A program made the translations under genes and the position numbers. Under the pieces are notes generated by a model. The model saw only the letters and a program-made list of their open reading frames with translations, was not told the origin of the DNA and did no database searches. From Methylococcaceae bacterium (lineage in GTDB: Bacteria > Pseudomonadota > Gammaproteobacteria > Methylococcales > Methylomonadaceae), in contig DPKY01000283.1 in assembly GCA_003542275.1 (NCBI GenBank), positions 1 to 8,088 of the forward strand: DNA of 8,088 nt. Reading direction: 5' to 3'. The stretch's first letter is position 1. Each line of letters starts with the position of its first letter. This document shows positions 1 through 5,663 of this stretch, piece by piece.

Positions 1-1185
1 AGCAATGAGTTGCGCTCTTTTTTGGGGGTGGTGATAGAGTTCAATCAAGTTTGCTTGCAGCATCTCACTATCGTGGCATTGCAACGCCCCCTGCGCAGCC
101 AAGAGTTTTTCAACAGTAAAGGTGATATTGTCCACCTGCGAGCCCACTAAAATCGGCACGCCTACAGCCGCTGGTTCAAGTAAATTATGCCCGCCAACGG
201 GGACAAAACTCCCCCCCACAAAAGCCACGTCAGCACTGGCATAAAATAATTTTAATTCACCTAACGTATCAATTAAAAATACATCGGTCTGTGCGCGACA
301 GGCTTGATGTGAGGTACGCGTGACCACAGTGCATTGTGCTTGTTTAGCCAGCGCCGCCACGCGCTGAAAACGCTCTGGATGACGTGGCGCAATGGCGAGG
401 AGTAACGTTGGTATGTGTTGTTTTAATGCGTGATAGCAGCGAAAAACTAATGCTTCCTCACCCTCGTGTGTACTGGCCGCTAAAAAAACAAAACGATCAG
501 CCATCCATTGCGCTCTTAGCGCCTTGCCTTGTGACAACACGGCGTTATCAATAGACACGTCAAATTTGAGACTGCCTACATTGTCAACTTGATTGGCGTT
601 TGCACCAATTTTGATAAAGTTTGCTTTATCTAGGTCTGTTTGCGTGGCAATTTTTGTAACGGCAGCTAAGGTGGGTTGAATTAACGACGGCATTTTTTGA
701 TAACCGCGTACGGATTTCTCCGACAAACACGCATTGATAAGATAAAGCGGAATGTGTTGCGCCGCGCAAGCGCGGTAGAGATTTGGCCAAATTTCTGTTT
801 CAACAATTACCGCCATTTTAGGCGCAAATGTCCGCAAAAATCGTGCGATCGCATCAGGTAAATCATAAGGCAAATACACATGATCAACGCTATCGCCCAA
901 AACGGCCCGCACACGCGCTGAACCCGTTGGCGTGGTTGTAGTGATGAGTAGTGCGAGTGTTGGATGTTGAGATTGTATGAAAGAAATTAAAGGGAATAAC
1001 GCTTCACTCTCTCCCACCGAGACGGCGTGAAACCAGATGACCTGTTGCAAATGCGGCTGACGATAAAAACCAAAGCGCTCAAGCCAGCGGGCGCCGTAAG
1101 CGGGATTTTTAAGACTCCTCCAGCCTAAACGCAAAACAACAAGCGGCGTAAAAAGATAGAAAAGTAAAGAATACAGTCTGCGCAT
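1..1185 (-). CDS. waaA: 3-deoxy-D-manno-octulosonic acid (Kdo) transferase, partial (C-terminus beyond left edge)
   Basis: WaaA (KdtA) transfers Kdo from CMP-Kdo to the lipid A precursor on the cytoplasmic face of the inner membrane, starting the LPS core. The frame is open for 395 codons from the ATG at 1183-1185 to the left edge without a stop. The family is about 420 residues, so some 25-30 are missing. Residues 4-20 are a hydrophobic anchor, followed by the family pattern NPAYGARWLERFGFYR. The motif HAVSVGES (53-60) carries the conserved glutamate E59, equivalent to the catalytic base in the characterised enzyme. Further hallmarks are TTTTPTGSARV, HVYLPYDLPDA, ETEIWPNLY, GSLKFDVS, STHEGEE, APRHPER and FVGGSFVPVGGHNLLEPAA, which match E. 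coli WaaA in order. No in-frame start lies upstream within the intergenic gap. The 12 nt before the ATG hold no Shine-Dalgarno sequence, and a strong hairpin (1198-1222) lies just upstream. It is probably co-transcribed with rplI. Whether it is mono- or bifunctional cannot be read from sequence. Confidence 0.96.
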   Translation of the reverse strand, partial: MRRLYSLLFYLFTPLVVLRLGWRSLKNPAYGARWLERFGFYRQPHLQQVIWFHAVSVGESEALFPLISFIQSQHPTLALLITTTTPTGSARVRAVLGDSVDHVYLPYDLPDAIARFLRTFAPKMAVIVETEIWPNLYRACAAQHIPLYLINACLSEKSVRGYQKMPSLIQPTLAAVTKIATQTDLDKANFIKIGANANQVDNVGSLKFDVSIDNAVLSQGKALRAQWMADRFVFLAASTHEGEEALVFRCYHALKQHIPTLLLAIAPRHPERFQRVAALAKQAQCTVVTRTSHQACRAQTDVFLIDTLGELKLFYASADVAFVGGSFVPVGGHNLLEPAAVGVPILVGSQVDNITFTVEKLLAAQGALQCHDSEMLQANLIELYHHPQKRAQLIA

Positions 1186-1197
1186 AAAGGACGCGTT

Positions 1198-1222
1198 AGG
1201 CGCAGAGTGACACTCTACGCCT
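1198..1222 (-). promoter_or_regulatory. Strong intercistronic hairpin between rplI and waaA
   Basis: A 10-bp inverted repeat (1198-1207 with 1213-1222) has a 5-nt loop that could close by further pairing. In the minus-strand transcript it reads AGGCGUAGAG-UGUCA-CUCUGCGCCU. The only imperfect pair is a U-G wobble, whereas in plus-strand RNA the same pair would be a C-A mismatch, so the structure suits the minus-strand mRNA. It begins 15 nt after the rplI stop and ends 12 nt before the waaA ATG. No U-tract follows, so a classical intrinsic terminator is unlikely. A role in 3'-end protection, RNA processing or limiting waaA translation is inference. Confidence 0.6.
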
Positions 1223-1237
1223 TCCGTTCTACAAAAA

Positions 1238-1687
1238 TTACGCCTCAGCGGTGATTTTAATCGCAATTTTTGCGTTAACATCAGAATGTAAATGAATATC
1301 TACATCAAAGTCGCCTAAATGACGAATCGTGCCATGTGGCAAGCGAATTTCTTGTTTTTCAACCACAACGCCTGCTTTGACAATCGCATCAGCAATGGCG
1401 TGTGTTCCCACTGAACCAAACAAGCGACCTTCATCACCGGCTTTGTGTGCAATAGTAATACTCAATTTACTTAATGCGTCAGCACGTTTTTGTGCAGCCG
1501 CCAATTTTTCTGCTGCGGCTTTTTCTAATTCAGCACGACGCACTTCAAACTCAGCAATTTTTTTCGCTGTTGCCGCAACGGCTTTACCTTGTGGAATTAA
1601 GTAGTTTCTCGCATAGCCATTTTTAATGGTGACTTTGTCGCCCAAACTACCTAAATTTGCAATCTTTTCAAGAAGAATAACTTCCAT
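1238..1687 (-). CDS. rplI: 50S ribosomal protein bL9
   Basis: bL9 binds 23S rRNA at the base of the L1 stalk and extends a long helix from the large subunit. The 149 residues equal the E. coli length and align throughout. The N-terminal rRNA-binding domain begins [19 protein letters not shown] and carries the signature [17 protein letters not shown]. The long alanine/glutamate/lysine-rich connecting helix spans roughly 42-75, and the C-terminal domain has [20 protein letters not shown] and [23 protein letters not shown]. The start is well supported: GAGGA lies about 7-8 nt before the ATG, the clearest Shine-Dalgarno in this gene cluster. It follows the membrane protein gene by 73 nt and precedes waaA by 52 nt. 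In many gammaproteobacteria dnaB lies next to rplI; here waaA does. Confidence 0.98.
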   Translation of the reverse strand: MEVILLEKIANLGSLGDKVTIKNGYARNYLIPQGKAVAATAKKIAEFEVRRAELEKAAAEKLAAAQKRADALSKLSITIAHKAGDEGRLFGSVGTHAIADAIVKAGVVVEKQEIRLPHGTIRHLGDFDVDIHLHSDVNAKIAIKITAEA

Positions 1688-1731
1688 CTTTACGTCCTCA
1701 CGTGATTTATTCTATAAAATTTTGCGCTACA

Positions 1732-1743
1732 TTGAGCGCTCAA
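1732..1743. repeat. Perfect 12-bp palindrome TTGAGCGCTCAA
   Basis: The palindrome lies in the 73-nt gap between the membrane protein gene and rplI, 17 nt after the former's stop and 44 nt before the rplI start. It has no loop and no U-tract follows, so it is not an intrinsic terminator. A dimeric regulator site or a chance palindrome are both possible. A TAGAAT hexamer (minus strand, 1708-1713) lies downstream but has no acceptable -35 partner at normal spacing, so I do not call an internal promoter. Confidence 0.35.
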
Positions 1744-1760
1744 GTTGATGGATTTAAGGT

Positions 1761-2642
1761 TTACTTGGCCACAAATTTGTCACGTAATTTCCACCACGCA
1801 TCACAAACACCCACAAGTGCCACAGGAATTAAGAGATGGGGAATTAAAAACAATGTCAAATAGAAACCAAAAATAACATAACGGGATTGCTTTAATGCAC
1901 TGAGAATGTGATGGGCAACAGCTGTCCCAACAAAGGCGTAGAGCACAAAGACGAGAATACTCAAGTTTGAGGCAACTTCCGCCACCATACCCGAACTCAT
2001 CGCCGCTAGTGCAACCAGTCCAATACTGCCCAACGCCATACGCGGTGAGGTCGCTAAATCCAAATACTCGGCGCGAAAGCCACCGGGATTATAGAGTGCC
2101 GCTTGCCACCAACGCGCTAAAAACAAAGCGAATATCCAGCCAAACACAGTGCCAGCAACAACAATGCCGGTCATGTAATGGGCAACAGATTCCACGCTTG
2201 GTTGCATCATATCCAGCGAAACATTCGCAGGGGCCATTTGCTTTAAAATGTCCTGCCACATCTGCGCCGCTTGAGGATTGTAGAGGTAAAATCCAATAAT
2301 ACTCAGCCCCCCCAACACCACCGCGCTCTCAATAGCAAGCGCAAGTTTGCGACCGGTACGCAATAAAATCGCTACAATCCAAATCGGTAGCCAAAGCACC
2401 AGCCCATAAAGCGCCGTAAAGGACACACTGCCTAGCATCGCCCCTAAAGCAGTCATTCCCGTTAAAGAAATACCAAAAACCGTCAATCCTTCGTAAGCGC
2501 CAAGGCGCAGTGTAACAAGCGCTAACGCCGCAGAGCTTACGATACTAATGGGAGGCATAAACAACGAAAAAAACGCGAGAACACTCACTGCTGTCGCAGC
2601 TTGCCAGCGCCCACGCATAATATAGGTTGCTAAGAATCCCAT
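1761..2642 (-). CDS. DUF2232-type polytopic inner-membrane protein
   Basis: The 293-residue protein is strongly hydrophobic, with about eight or nine predicted membrane segments (approximately 14-30, 32-50, 51-71, 76-95, 101-121, 153-177, 202-222, 226-246 and 255-280) and no signal peptide beyond the first helix. The polar loop at 122-150 is probably outside the membrane core. LARWWQAALYNPGGFRAEY (175-193) resembles the conserved stretch I recall for the DUF2232 family, members of which lie between rpsR and rplI in many gammaproteobacteria. The assignment therefore rests on both sequence and position. The ATG lies 6 nt after the rpsR stop and has no recognisable Shine-Dalgarno, so it is probably translated by coupling to rpsR. 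The function is unknown. Its place in a ribosomal operon suggests a growth-related or membrane role, but that is inference. M9 is a possible later start. Confidence 0.85.
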   Translation of the reverse strand: MGFLATYIMRGRWQAATAVSVLAFFSLFMPPISIVSSAALALVTLRLGAYEGLTVFGISLTGMTALGAMLGSVSFTALYGLVLWLPIWIVAILLRTGRKLALAIESAVVLGGLSIIGFYLYNPQAAQMWQDILKQMAPANVSLDMMQPSVESVAHYMTGIVVAGTVFGWIFALFLARWWQAALYNPGGFRAEYLDLATSPRMALGSIGLVALAAMSSGMVAEVASNLSILVFVLYAFVGTAVAHHILSALKQSRYVIFGFYLTLFLIPHLLIPVALVGVCDAWWKLRDKFVAK

Positions 2643-2648
2643 GATAAA

Positions 2649-2876
2649 TTATTTGTGCGCGTCGCAATAAGGCAACAACGCAATAAAACGTGCGCGTTTA
2701 ATTGCTGTGCATAATTGTCTTTGATATTTTGCGGCGGTGCCAGTAATACGACTAGGGACGATTTTACCGGTTTCAGTAATGTAATCGCTAAGCAAATTCA
2801 AATCTTTATAGTCAATTTGACTGCCGTTTTCTGCGCTAAAACGGCAGAATTTTTTACGTCTAATGTTGCGTGCCAT
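2649..2876 (-). CDS. rpsR: 30S ribosomal protein bS18
   Basis: bS18 binds the central domain of 16S rRNA at the platform as a heterodimer with bS6. Its 75 residues equal the E. coli length, and landmarks align end to end: [13 protein letters not shown] at the N-terminus, EIDYKDL-like IDYKDLNLL, then [16 protein letters not shown] and [24 protein letters not shown]. The cysteine in KKFCRF, which belongs to the zinc-ligand set in some bacteria, is present here without the full set, as in E. coli. A GGA 9 nt before the ATG is a modest ribosome-binding site. The gene follows rpsF by 42 nt. There is no room for priB, which separates the two genes in enterics. The next gene begins 6 nt after the stop, so the genes are one transcription unit. 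Confidence 0.98.
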   Translation of the reverse strand: MARNIRRKKFCRFSAENGSQIDYKDLNLLSDYITETGKIVPSRITGTAAKYQRQLCTAIKRARFIALLPYCDAHK

Positions 2877-2918
2877 AGTAATTTCCGTTGTATCTAATGT
2901 TCAATGTATTTTTAAAGA

Positions 2919-3368
2919 CTATTCAGCTAAATCTGCATCAAAATCATCGTGATCTGTCTCATCGTCCAAATCAAGTTCAGATGCCGCTTCAGCGGCTTCA
3001 CGCGCTGCGCTGTCTTTTGCACGCAATTCAGCTGCTCTGTTTTCTTCAGCTGTTGACGTTGCAATAATTGAAGGCTCTGTCATTGCGTGTGTTTGCAATA
3101 AAATCATGCTACGCAAAATCGCGTCATTAAAACGGAAACCTGTTTCAAGTTCTTCTAAAGCCACTTGATCACATTCAACATTCATTAAAATGTAGTGAGC
3201 TTTATGAATCTTTTTAATTGGATAAGCCAACGCGCGGCGGCCCCAATCCTCTAAACGATGGATTTTGCCAGACGTGGCTTCGATTGTCGCTTTATAGCGT
3301 TCAATCATCGCAGGAACCTGACTACTTTGATCAGGATGAACTAAAAAGACAATTTCGTAGTGTCGCAT
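2919..3368 (-). CDS. rpsF: 30S ribosomal protein bS6
   Basis: bS6 partners bS18 on the 30S platform. The first 100 residues follow the E. coli protein closely: [72 protein letters not shown]. At 149 residues it is longer than E. coli bS6 (about 131-135). The extra length is an alanine/glutamate-rich helix-like stretch (107-130) ending in a very acidic tail, where 11 of the last 19 residues are Asp or Glu. In E. coli, RimK adds glutamates to the bS6 C-terminus; here the acidic tail is encoded and also ends in Glu. The ATG has AAAAGGA 6 nt upstream, a good ribosome-binding site. It is the first gene of the rpsF-rpsR-membrane protein-rplI unit and has its own promoter at 3460-3487. Confidence 0.98.
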   Translation of the reverse strand: MRHYEIVFLVHPDQSSQVPAMIERYKATIEATSGKIHRLEDWGRRALAYPIKKIHKAHYILMNVECDQVALEELETGFRFNDAILRSMILLQTHAMTEPSIIATSTAEENRAAELRAKDSAAREAAEAASELDLDDETDHDDFDADLAE

Positions 3369-3453
3369 TATGTTTCCTTTTGGTTAGTGCCTTCTTTTTT
3401 CAATTTTATTGAAAACAGTAAAGCAAGGAGAGAGCAAAGTGCTCGGTAAAAGA
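3369..3453 (-). promoter_or_regulatory. rpsF 5' leader with two hairpins, possible autoregulatory region
   Basis: About 85 nt separate the expected transcription start (near 3453) from the rpsF ATG. Two stem-loops can be drawn in the mRNA. The first is GAGC-ACUUU-GCUC (3432-3444), directly preceded by ACC, so that a CCG sits at the stem base. The second is a perfect 8-bp stem, UUUUCAAU-AAA-AUUGAAAA (3397-3415), 15 nt upstream of the AAAAGGA ribosome-binding site. A UCCUU (3425-3429) could pair with AAGGA of that site, but over only 5 bp. Many bacteria regulate rpsF through a leader motif with a CCG element bound by the S6:S18 complex. The CCG next to a hairpin is suggestive here, but I cannot fold the published consensus onto it. 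Confidence 0.4.
3397..3415 (-). repeat. Perfect 8-bp inverted repeat in the rpsF leader
   Basis: The arms are TTTTCAAT and ATTGAAAA with a 3-nt loop. The plus-strand 9-mer TTTTCAATT (3397-3405) recurs at 3454-3462, overlapping the promoter -10 box, so the same word occurs twice directly and once inverted within 66 bp. Read on the plus strand the repeat is not followed by a T-run, and on the minus strand it is followed by A-rich sequence. It is therefore not a terminator in either direction. An RNA structure or a DNA-binding site are both open. Confidence 0.5.
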
Positions 3454-3459
3454 TTTTCA

Positions 3460-3487
3460 ATTATATAGGTTTTTCAGTGAATTGCAA
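3460..3487 (-). promoter_or_regulatory. Sigma-70-type promoter of the rpsF operon
   Basis: On the minus strand a consensus -10 box TATAAT (3460-3465) is preceded by a 16-bp spacer and a -35 box TTGCAA (3482-3487), which matches 4 of 6 positions of TTGACA. Transcription should start near 3453, giving a leader of about 85 nt before rpsF. This is the best promoter in the window, as expected for a ribosomal protein unit. The -35 box overlaps an inverted repeat immediately after the dapC stop. Confidence 0.75.
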
Positions 3488-3506
3488 AACAAGCAGCGGT
3501 GTTTTG
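3485..3506. repeat. 7-bp inverted repeat spanning the dapC 3' end and the rpsF -35 box
   Basis: The arms CAAAACA (3485-3491) and TGTTTTG (3500-3506) are perfect complements around an 8-nt GC-rich loop, starting 4 nt after the dapC stop codon on the minus strand. The stem is AT-rich and no separate U-tract follows, so it would be a weak terminator for dapC. Because it overlaps the rpsF -35 hexamer it could instead be an operator, or dapC transcription may read through into rpsF. None of these can be decided from sequence. Confidence 0.4.
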
Positions 3507-3509
3507 TCA

Positions 3510-4718
3510 TTATTTTTCAGTAGACGAATTTTTCAAAAATAGCATCACAGCTCGAATACGCTCGGCCGCGTCAATACACTGAGCAAGCGGCGCCACCAAC
3601 GCGATACGGACATGATTTTTAGCGGGATCAACGCCAGCGACTTCGCGCGATAAAAAACTACCTGGTAAAACAGTCACATTTTGTTGCGCAAAAAGTAACT
3701 GCGCAAATTGCGTATCCGCAATCGGGGTCTTGAGCCAAATATAAAAACTGGCGGCGGGTTGTTCGATATCGCACACATCACGCAAAATGTCGACAAATGC
3801 GGCAAATTTTTCACGGTACAAACGTCGGTTTTCTATCACGTGCGTTTCGTCTTGCCATGCGGCAATGCTAGCATATTGGACCGGTAGTGCCATCGCGCAC
3901 CCATGGTAAGTACGATAATTAAAATACGCCGCTAACACGACTGCATCACCGGCAACAAAACCCGAACGCAAGCCTGCGCAATTAGAGCGCTTAGACAAAC
4001 TATGAAACACCACGCACCGCGCAAACTGTGTGTTACCGGTTTTATAAGCCACTTCAAGTAAACCTAGCGGTGGATTTTCCTCTTGGTTGTAGAGTTCGCT
4101 GTAACACTCATCTGAAGCGATAATAAAATCATATTTTTGCGCTAAAGCCAGCGCTTGCGCCAAGGCACGCTCTCCCATCACCGCGCCACTTGGGTTAGCT
4201 GGCGAACATAAATACAGCAGTTGACAACGCTGCCACACTTCTGCGGGCACGGCATCAAAATCGGGTAAATACTGTGTTTCTTGGGTGGTGTTTAAAAAAT
4301 AAGGCGTTGCCCCAGCAAGCACTGCCGCCCCTTCATAAATTTGATAAAAAGGGTTGGGCATCACCACAAAAGGGGCTTTTTCACTATCCATCACGCATTG
4401 CGCAAAAGAAAATAAGGCTTCACGCGTCCCATTCACCGGTAACACTTGCGTGTCTGGATTGACTTTGCAGCTAAAACGTTTCTCAAGCCAAGCAGAAATC
4501 GCTTCACGCAATGGCGCAATGCCTTTGGTAGTTGGATAATTGGAGAGTGTGGAGAGCTTATCCACTAGCGTTTTTTTGATAAACTCAGGCGTTGGGTGCG
4601 CAGGTTCGCCAATAGAAAGCATAATAGCGGATTTGTCTTTGGGTGGCTCAACCCCTTTTTTTAATTGCGCTAATTTTTCAAAAGGATAGGGATGTAACTG
4701 CGCTAGGTGTGGGTTCAT
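3510..4718 (-). CDS. dapC: Succinyldiaminopimelate aminotransferase (DapC type)
   Basis: This fold-type I PLP aminotransferase probably converts N-succinyl-2-amino-6-ketopimelate and glutamate to N-succinyl-LL-diaminopimelate, in the succinylase branch of diaminopimelate/lysine and peptidoglycan synthesis in the cytosol. From the ATG at 4716-4718 it is 402 residues, the usual DapC length. The N-terminus MNPHLAQLHPYPFEKLAQLKKG and SIGEPAHPTPEFI are typical of the proteobacterial DapC group. PLP-site landmarks are NPFYQIYEGA (122-131), NPSG (175-178), D203 and Y206 in SDECYSE, the Schiff-base lysine K243 in HSLSKRSNCAGLRSG, and the substrate-carboxylate arginine R371 in HVRIAL. A TTG 48 nt upstream is in frame, but its extension (RDFLLLIQNKTERNI) is unlike the family, so the ATG is preferred although its GAGCG ribosome-binding site is weak. 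It is divergent from the Sel1 gene. Related aminotransferases such as ArgD/AlaA types are less likely. Confidence 0.9.
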   Translation of the reverse strand: MNPHLAQLHPYPFEKLAQLKKGVEPPKDKSAIMLSIGEPAHPTPEFIKKTLVDKLSTLSNYPTTKGIAPLREAISAWLEKRFSCKVNPDTQVLPVNGTREALFSFAQCVMDSEKAPFVVMPNPFYQIYEGAAVLAGATPYFLNTTQETQYLPDFDAVPAEVWQRCQLLYLCSPANPSGAVMGERALAQALALAQKYDFIIASDECYSELYNQEENPPLGLLEVAYKTGNTQFARCVVFHSLSKRSNCAGLRSGFVAGDAVVLAAYFNYRTYHGCAMALPVQYASIAAWQDETHVIENRRLYREKFAAFVDILRDVCDIEQPAASFYIWLKTPIADTQFAQLLFAQQNVTVLPGSFLSREVAGVDPAKNHVRIALVAPLAQCIDAAERIRAVMLFLKNSSTEK

Positions 4719-4761
4719 AATATTTCGCTCGGTTTTATTTTGTATTAACAATAAAAAATCA

Positions 4762-4792
4762 CGCAATATAACAAAGCATTGCGCTTTTTTTT
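4762..4792. repeat. Inverted repeat with T-run in the dapC / Sel1-gene divergent region
   Basis: CGCAAT (4762-4767) and ATTGCG (4778-4783) are perfect 6-bp arms around a 10-nt loop, followed on the plus strand by one C and eight Ts (4785-4792). In form it resembles a weak plus-strand terminator, but no plus-strand gene ends here. It lies between two divergent starts, so it could shield the Sel1 gene from antisense transcripts of dapC, serve as an operator, or be chance. The rest of the 128-bp gap is AT-rich, and I cannot assign a firm dapC promoter in it. Confidence 0.3.
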
Positions 4793-4804
4793 AACAAAGT
4801 CAGT

Positions 4805-4810
4805 TAGAAT
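4805..4810 (+). promoter_or_regulatory. Possible -10 box of the Sel1-repeat gene
   Basis: TAGAAT lies 36 nt before the preferred ATG at 4847 and matches the sigma-70 -10 consensus at 5 of 6 positions. No good -35 is found at 16-18 bp. TTGCGC (4779-4784) is 20 bp away, too far to be convincing. The promoter is therefore likely here but unproven. Confidence 0.35.
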
Positions 4811-4846
4811 GATGACACTTTTTTATCAATCATAGTTGAGATGATT

Positions 4847-5653
4847 ATGCGTTATTTTGTTGTAGCGGTATGGCTCTTCTTTTCAAGTTTTTCTCACGCC
4901 TTGGCCGATGAATTTGGTAGCGGGATGGTCGCTTATCAAAATAAAGAGTACAAAAAAGCGGCTAGTCAATGGTTGCTTGCCGCCAAAAAAGGCCATGCTC
5001 TCGCGCAAGCCAATCTCGCCTTAATGTATGACAATGGCCTTGGCGTCCAAAAAGACGCAAAAGAAGCAGCAAAATGGTACATACTCGCTGCCAAGCAAGG
5101 TCATGCCATTGCGCAATCTAACCTAGGCTTTTTGTATCAAAACGGACAAGGCGTCACGCAAGATATCAACGAGGCGATAAACTGGTACACACTTGCCGCT
5201 CAACAAGGTGTTGCGGCGGCGCAATACAATCTTGGCTTACTCTACGGCAGTGGACAAGGCGTGATGCAAGACTATAAACAAGCGATGAATTGGTATCGCC
5301 TTGCCGCAGAGCAAGAACACCCTCTTGCACAATCAAATTTAGGATTTATGTACGAAAAGGGTCAAGGCGTCCCCCAAAATAGCAAAGAAGCGATGATGTG
5401 GTACCGCCTTGCGGCAGAAAAAAATAACGCGCTCGCACAATACAATATCGGCGTCATGTATGCCAGCGGGCAAAGCACCACGCCAGATTATATGCACGCT
5501 TACGTTTGGTTTAACCTCAGTGCTACCAACGGCTATGCGCCCGCAGCAGCGTTACGCGAAGCGACCCTAGCCCAACTCTCAACCGAGCAAATAGACAAAG
5601 CACAAAATATATCGCGCGAGTGTCTTCACTCAGCGTACAAAAATTGCGACTAA
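4847..5653 (+). CDS. Secreted Sel1-repeat protein
   Basis: From the ATG at 4847 the product is 268 residues. An earlier in-frame ATG at 4841 would add two, but GAG (4838-4840) abuts it, while it lies a proper 6 nt from 4847. Residues 1-20 form a signal peptide (MRYFVVAVWLFFSSFSHALA) with probable cleavage after ALA, before DEFG, so the protein should be periplasmic. A half-repeat (about 24-50) is followed by four good 36-residue Sel1 units (51-86, 87-122, 123-158, 159-194) of the form AQxNLGxxYxxGQGVxQDxxEAxxWYxLAAxxGH. A fifth, degenerate unit (195-230) changes to YVWFNLSATNGY. The only two cysteines, C259 and C267, are in the C-terminal tail and could form a disulfide. Sel1 solenoids bind protein partners; the partner is unknown. 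The stop is 10 bp from the convergent nadC stop, with no clear terminator. Confidence 0.92.
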   Translation: MRYFVVAVWLFFSSFSHALADEFGSGMVAYQNKEYKKAASQWLLAAKKGHALAQANLALMYDNGLGVQKDAKEAAKWYILAAKQGHAIAQSNLGFLYQNGQGVTQDINEAINWYTLAAQQGVAAAQYNLGLLYGSGQGVMQDYKQAMNWYRLAAEQEHPLAQSNLGFMYEKGQGVPQNSKEAMMWYRLAAEKNNALAQYNIGVMYASGQSTTPDYMHAYVWFNLSATNGYAPAAALREATLAQLSTEQIDKAQNISRECLHSAYKNCD

Positions 5654-5663
5654 TCCGCTTAGC

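Noticed and set aside
1198..1222. Intrinsic terminator call for the rplI-waaA hairpin
   Set aside because: The stem is strong, but neither strand has a following U-tract, so I list it as a regulatory or structural hairpin only.
1329..1604. Plus-strand open frame of 91 codons opposite rplI
   Set aside because: It is antisense to a highly conserved ribosomal protein gene and its low-complexity Ala/Ser product reflects rplI codon bias.
1967..2299. Plus-strand open frame of 110 codons opposite the DUF2232-type gene
   Set aside because: The product has no recognisable domain, and the minus-strand membrane protein explains the region.
4719..4766. Upstream TTG start extending dapC by 16 residues
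   Set aside because: The extension lacks a ribosome-binding site and is unlike DapC N-termini. The ATG at 4716-4718 begins the conserved MNPHLAQLHPYPF sequence.
4841..5653. Tandem DNA repeats within the Sel1 gene as a recent expansion
   Set aside because: The 108-nt units are conserved at protein level but well diverged in DNA, so they are old repeats and not slippage products.
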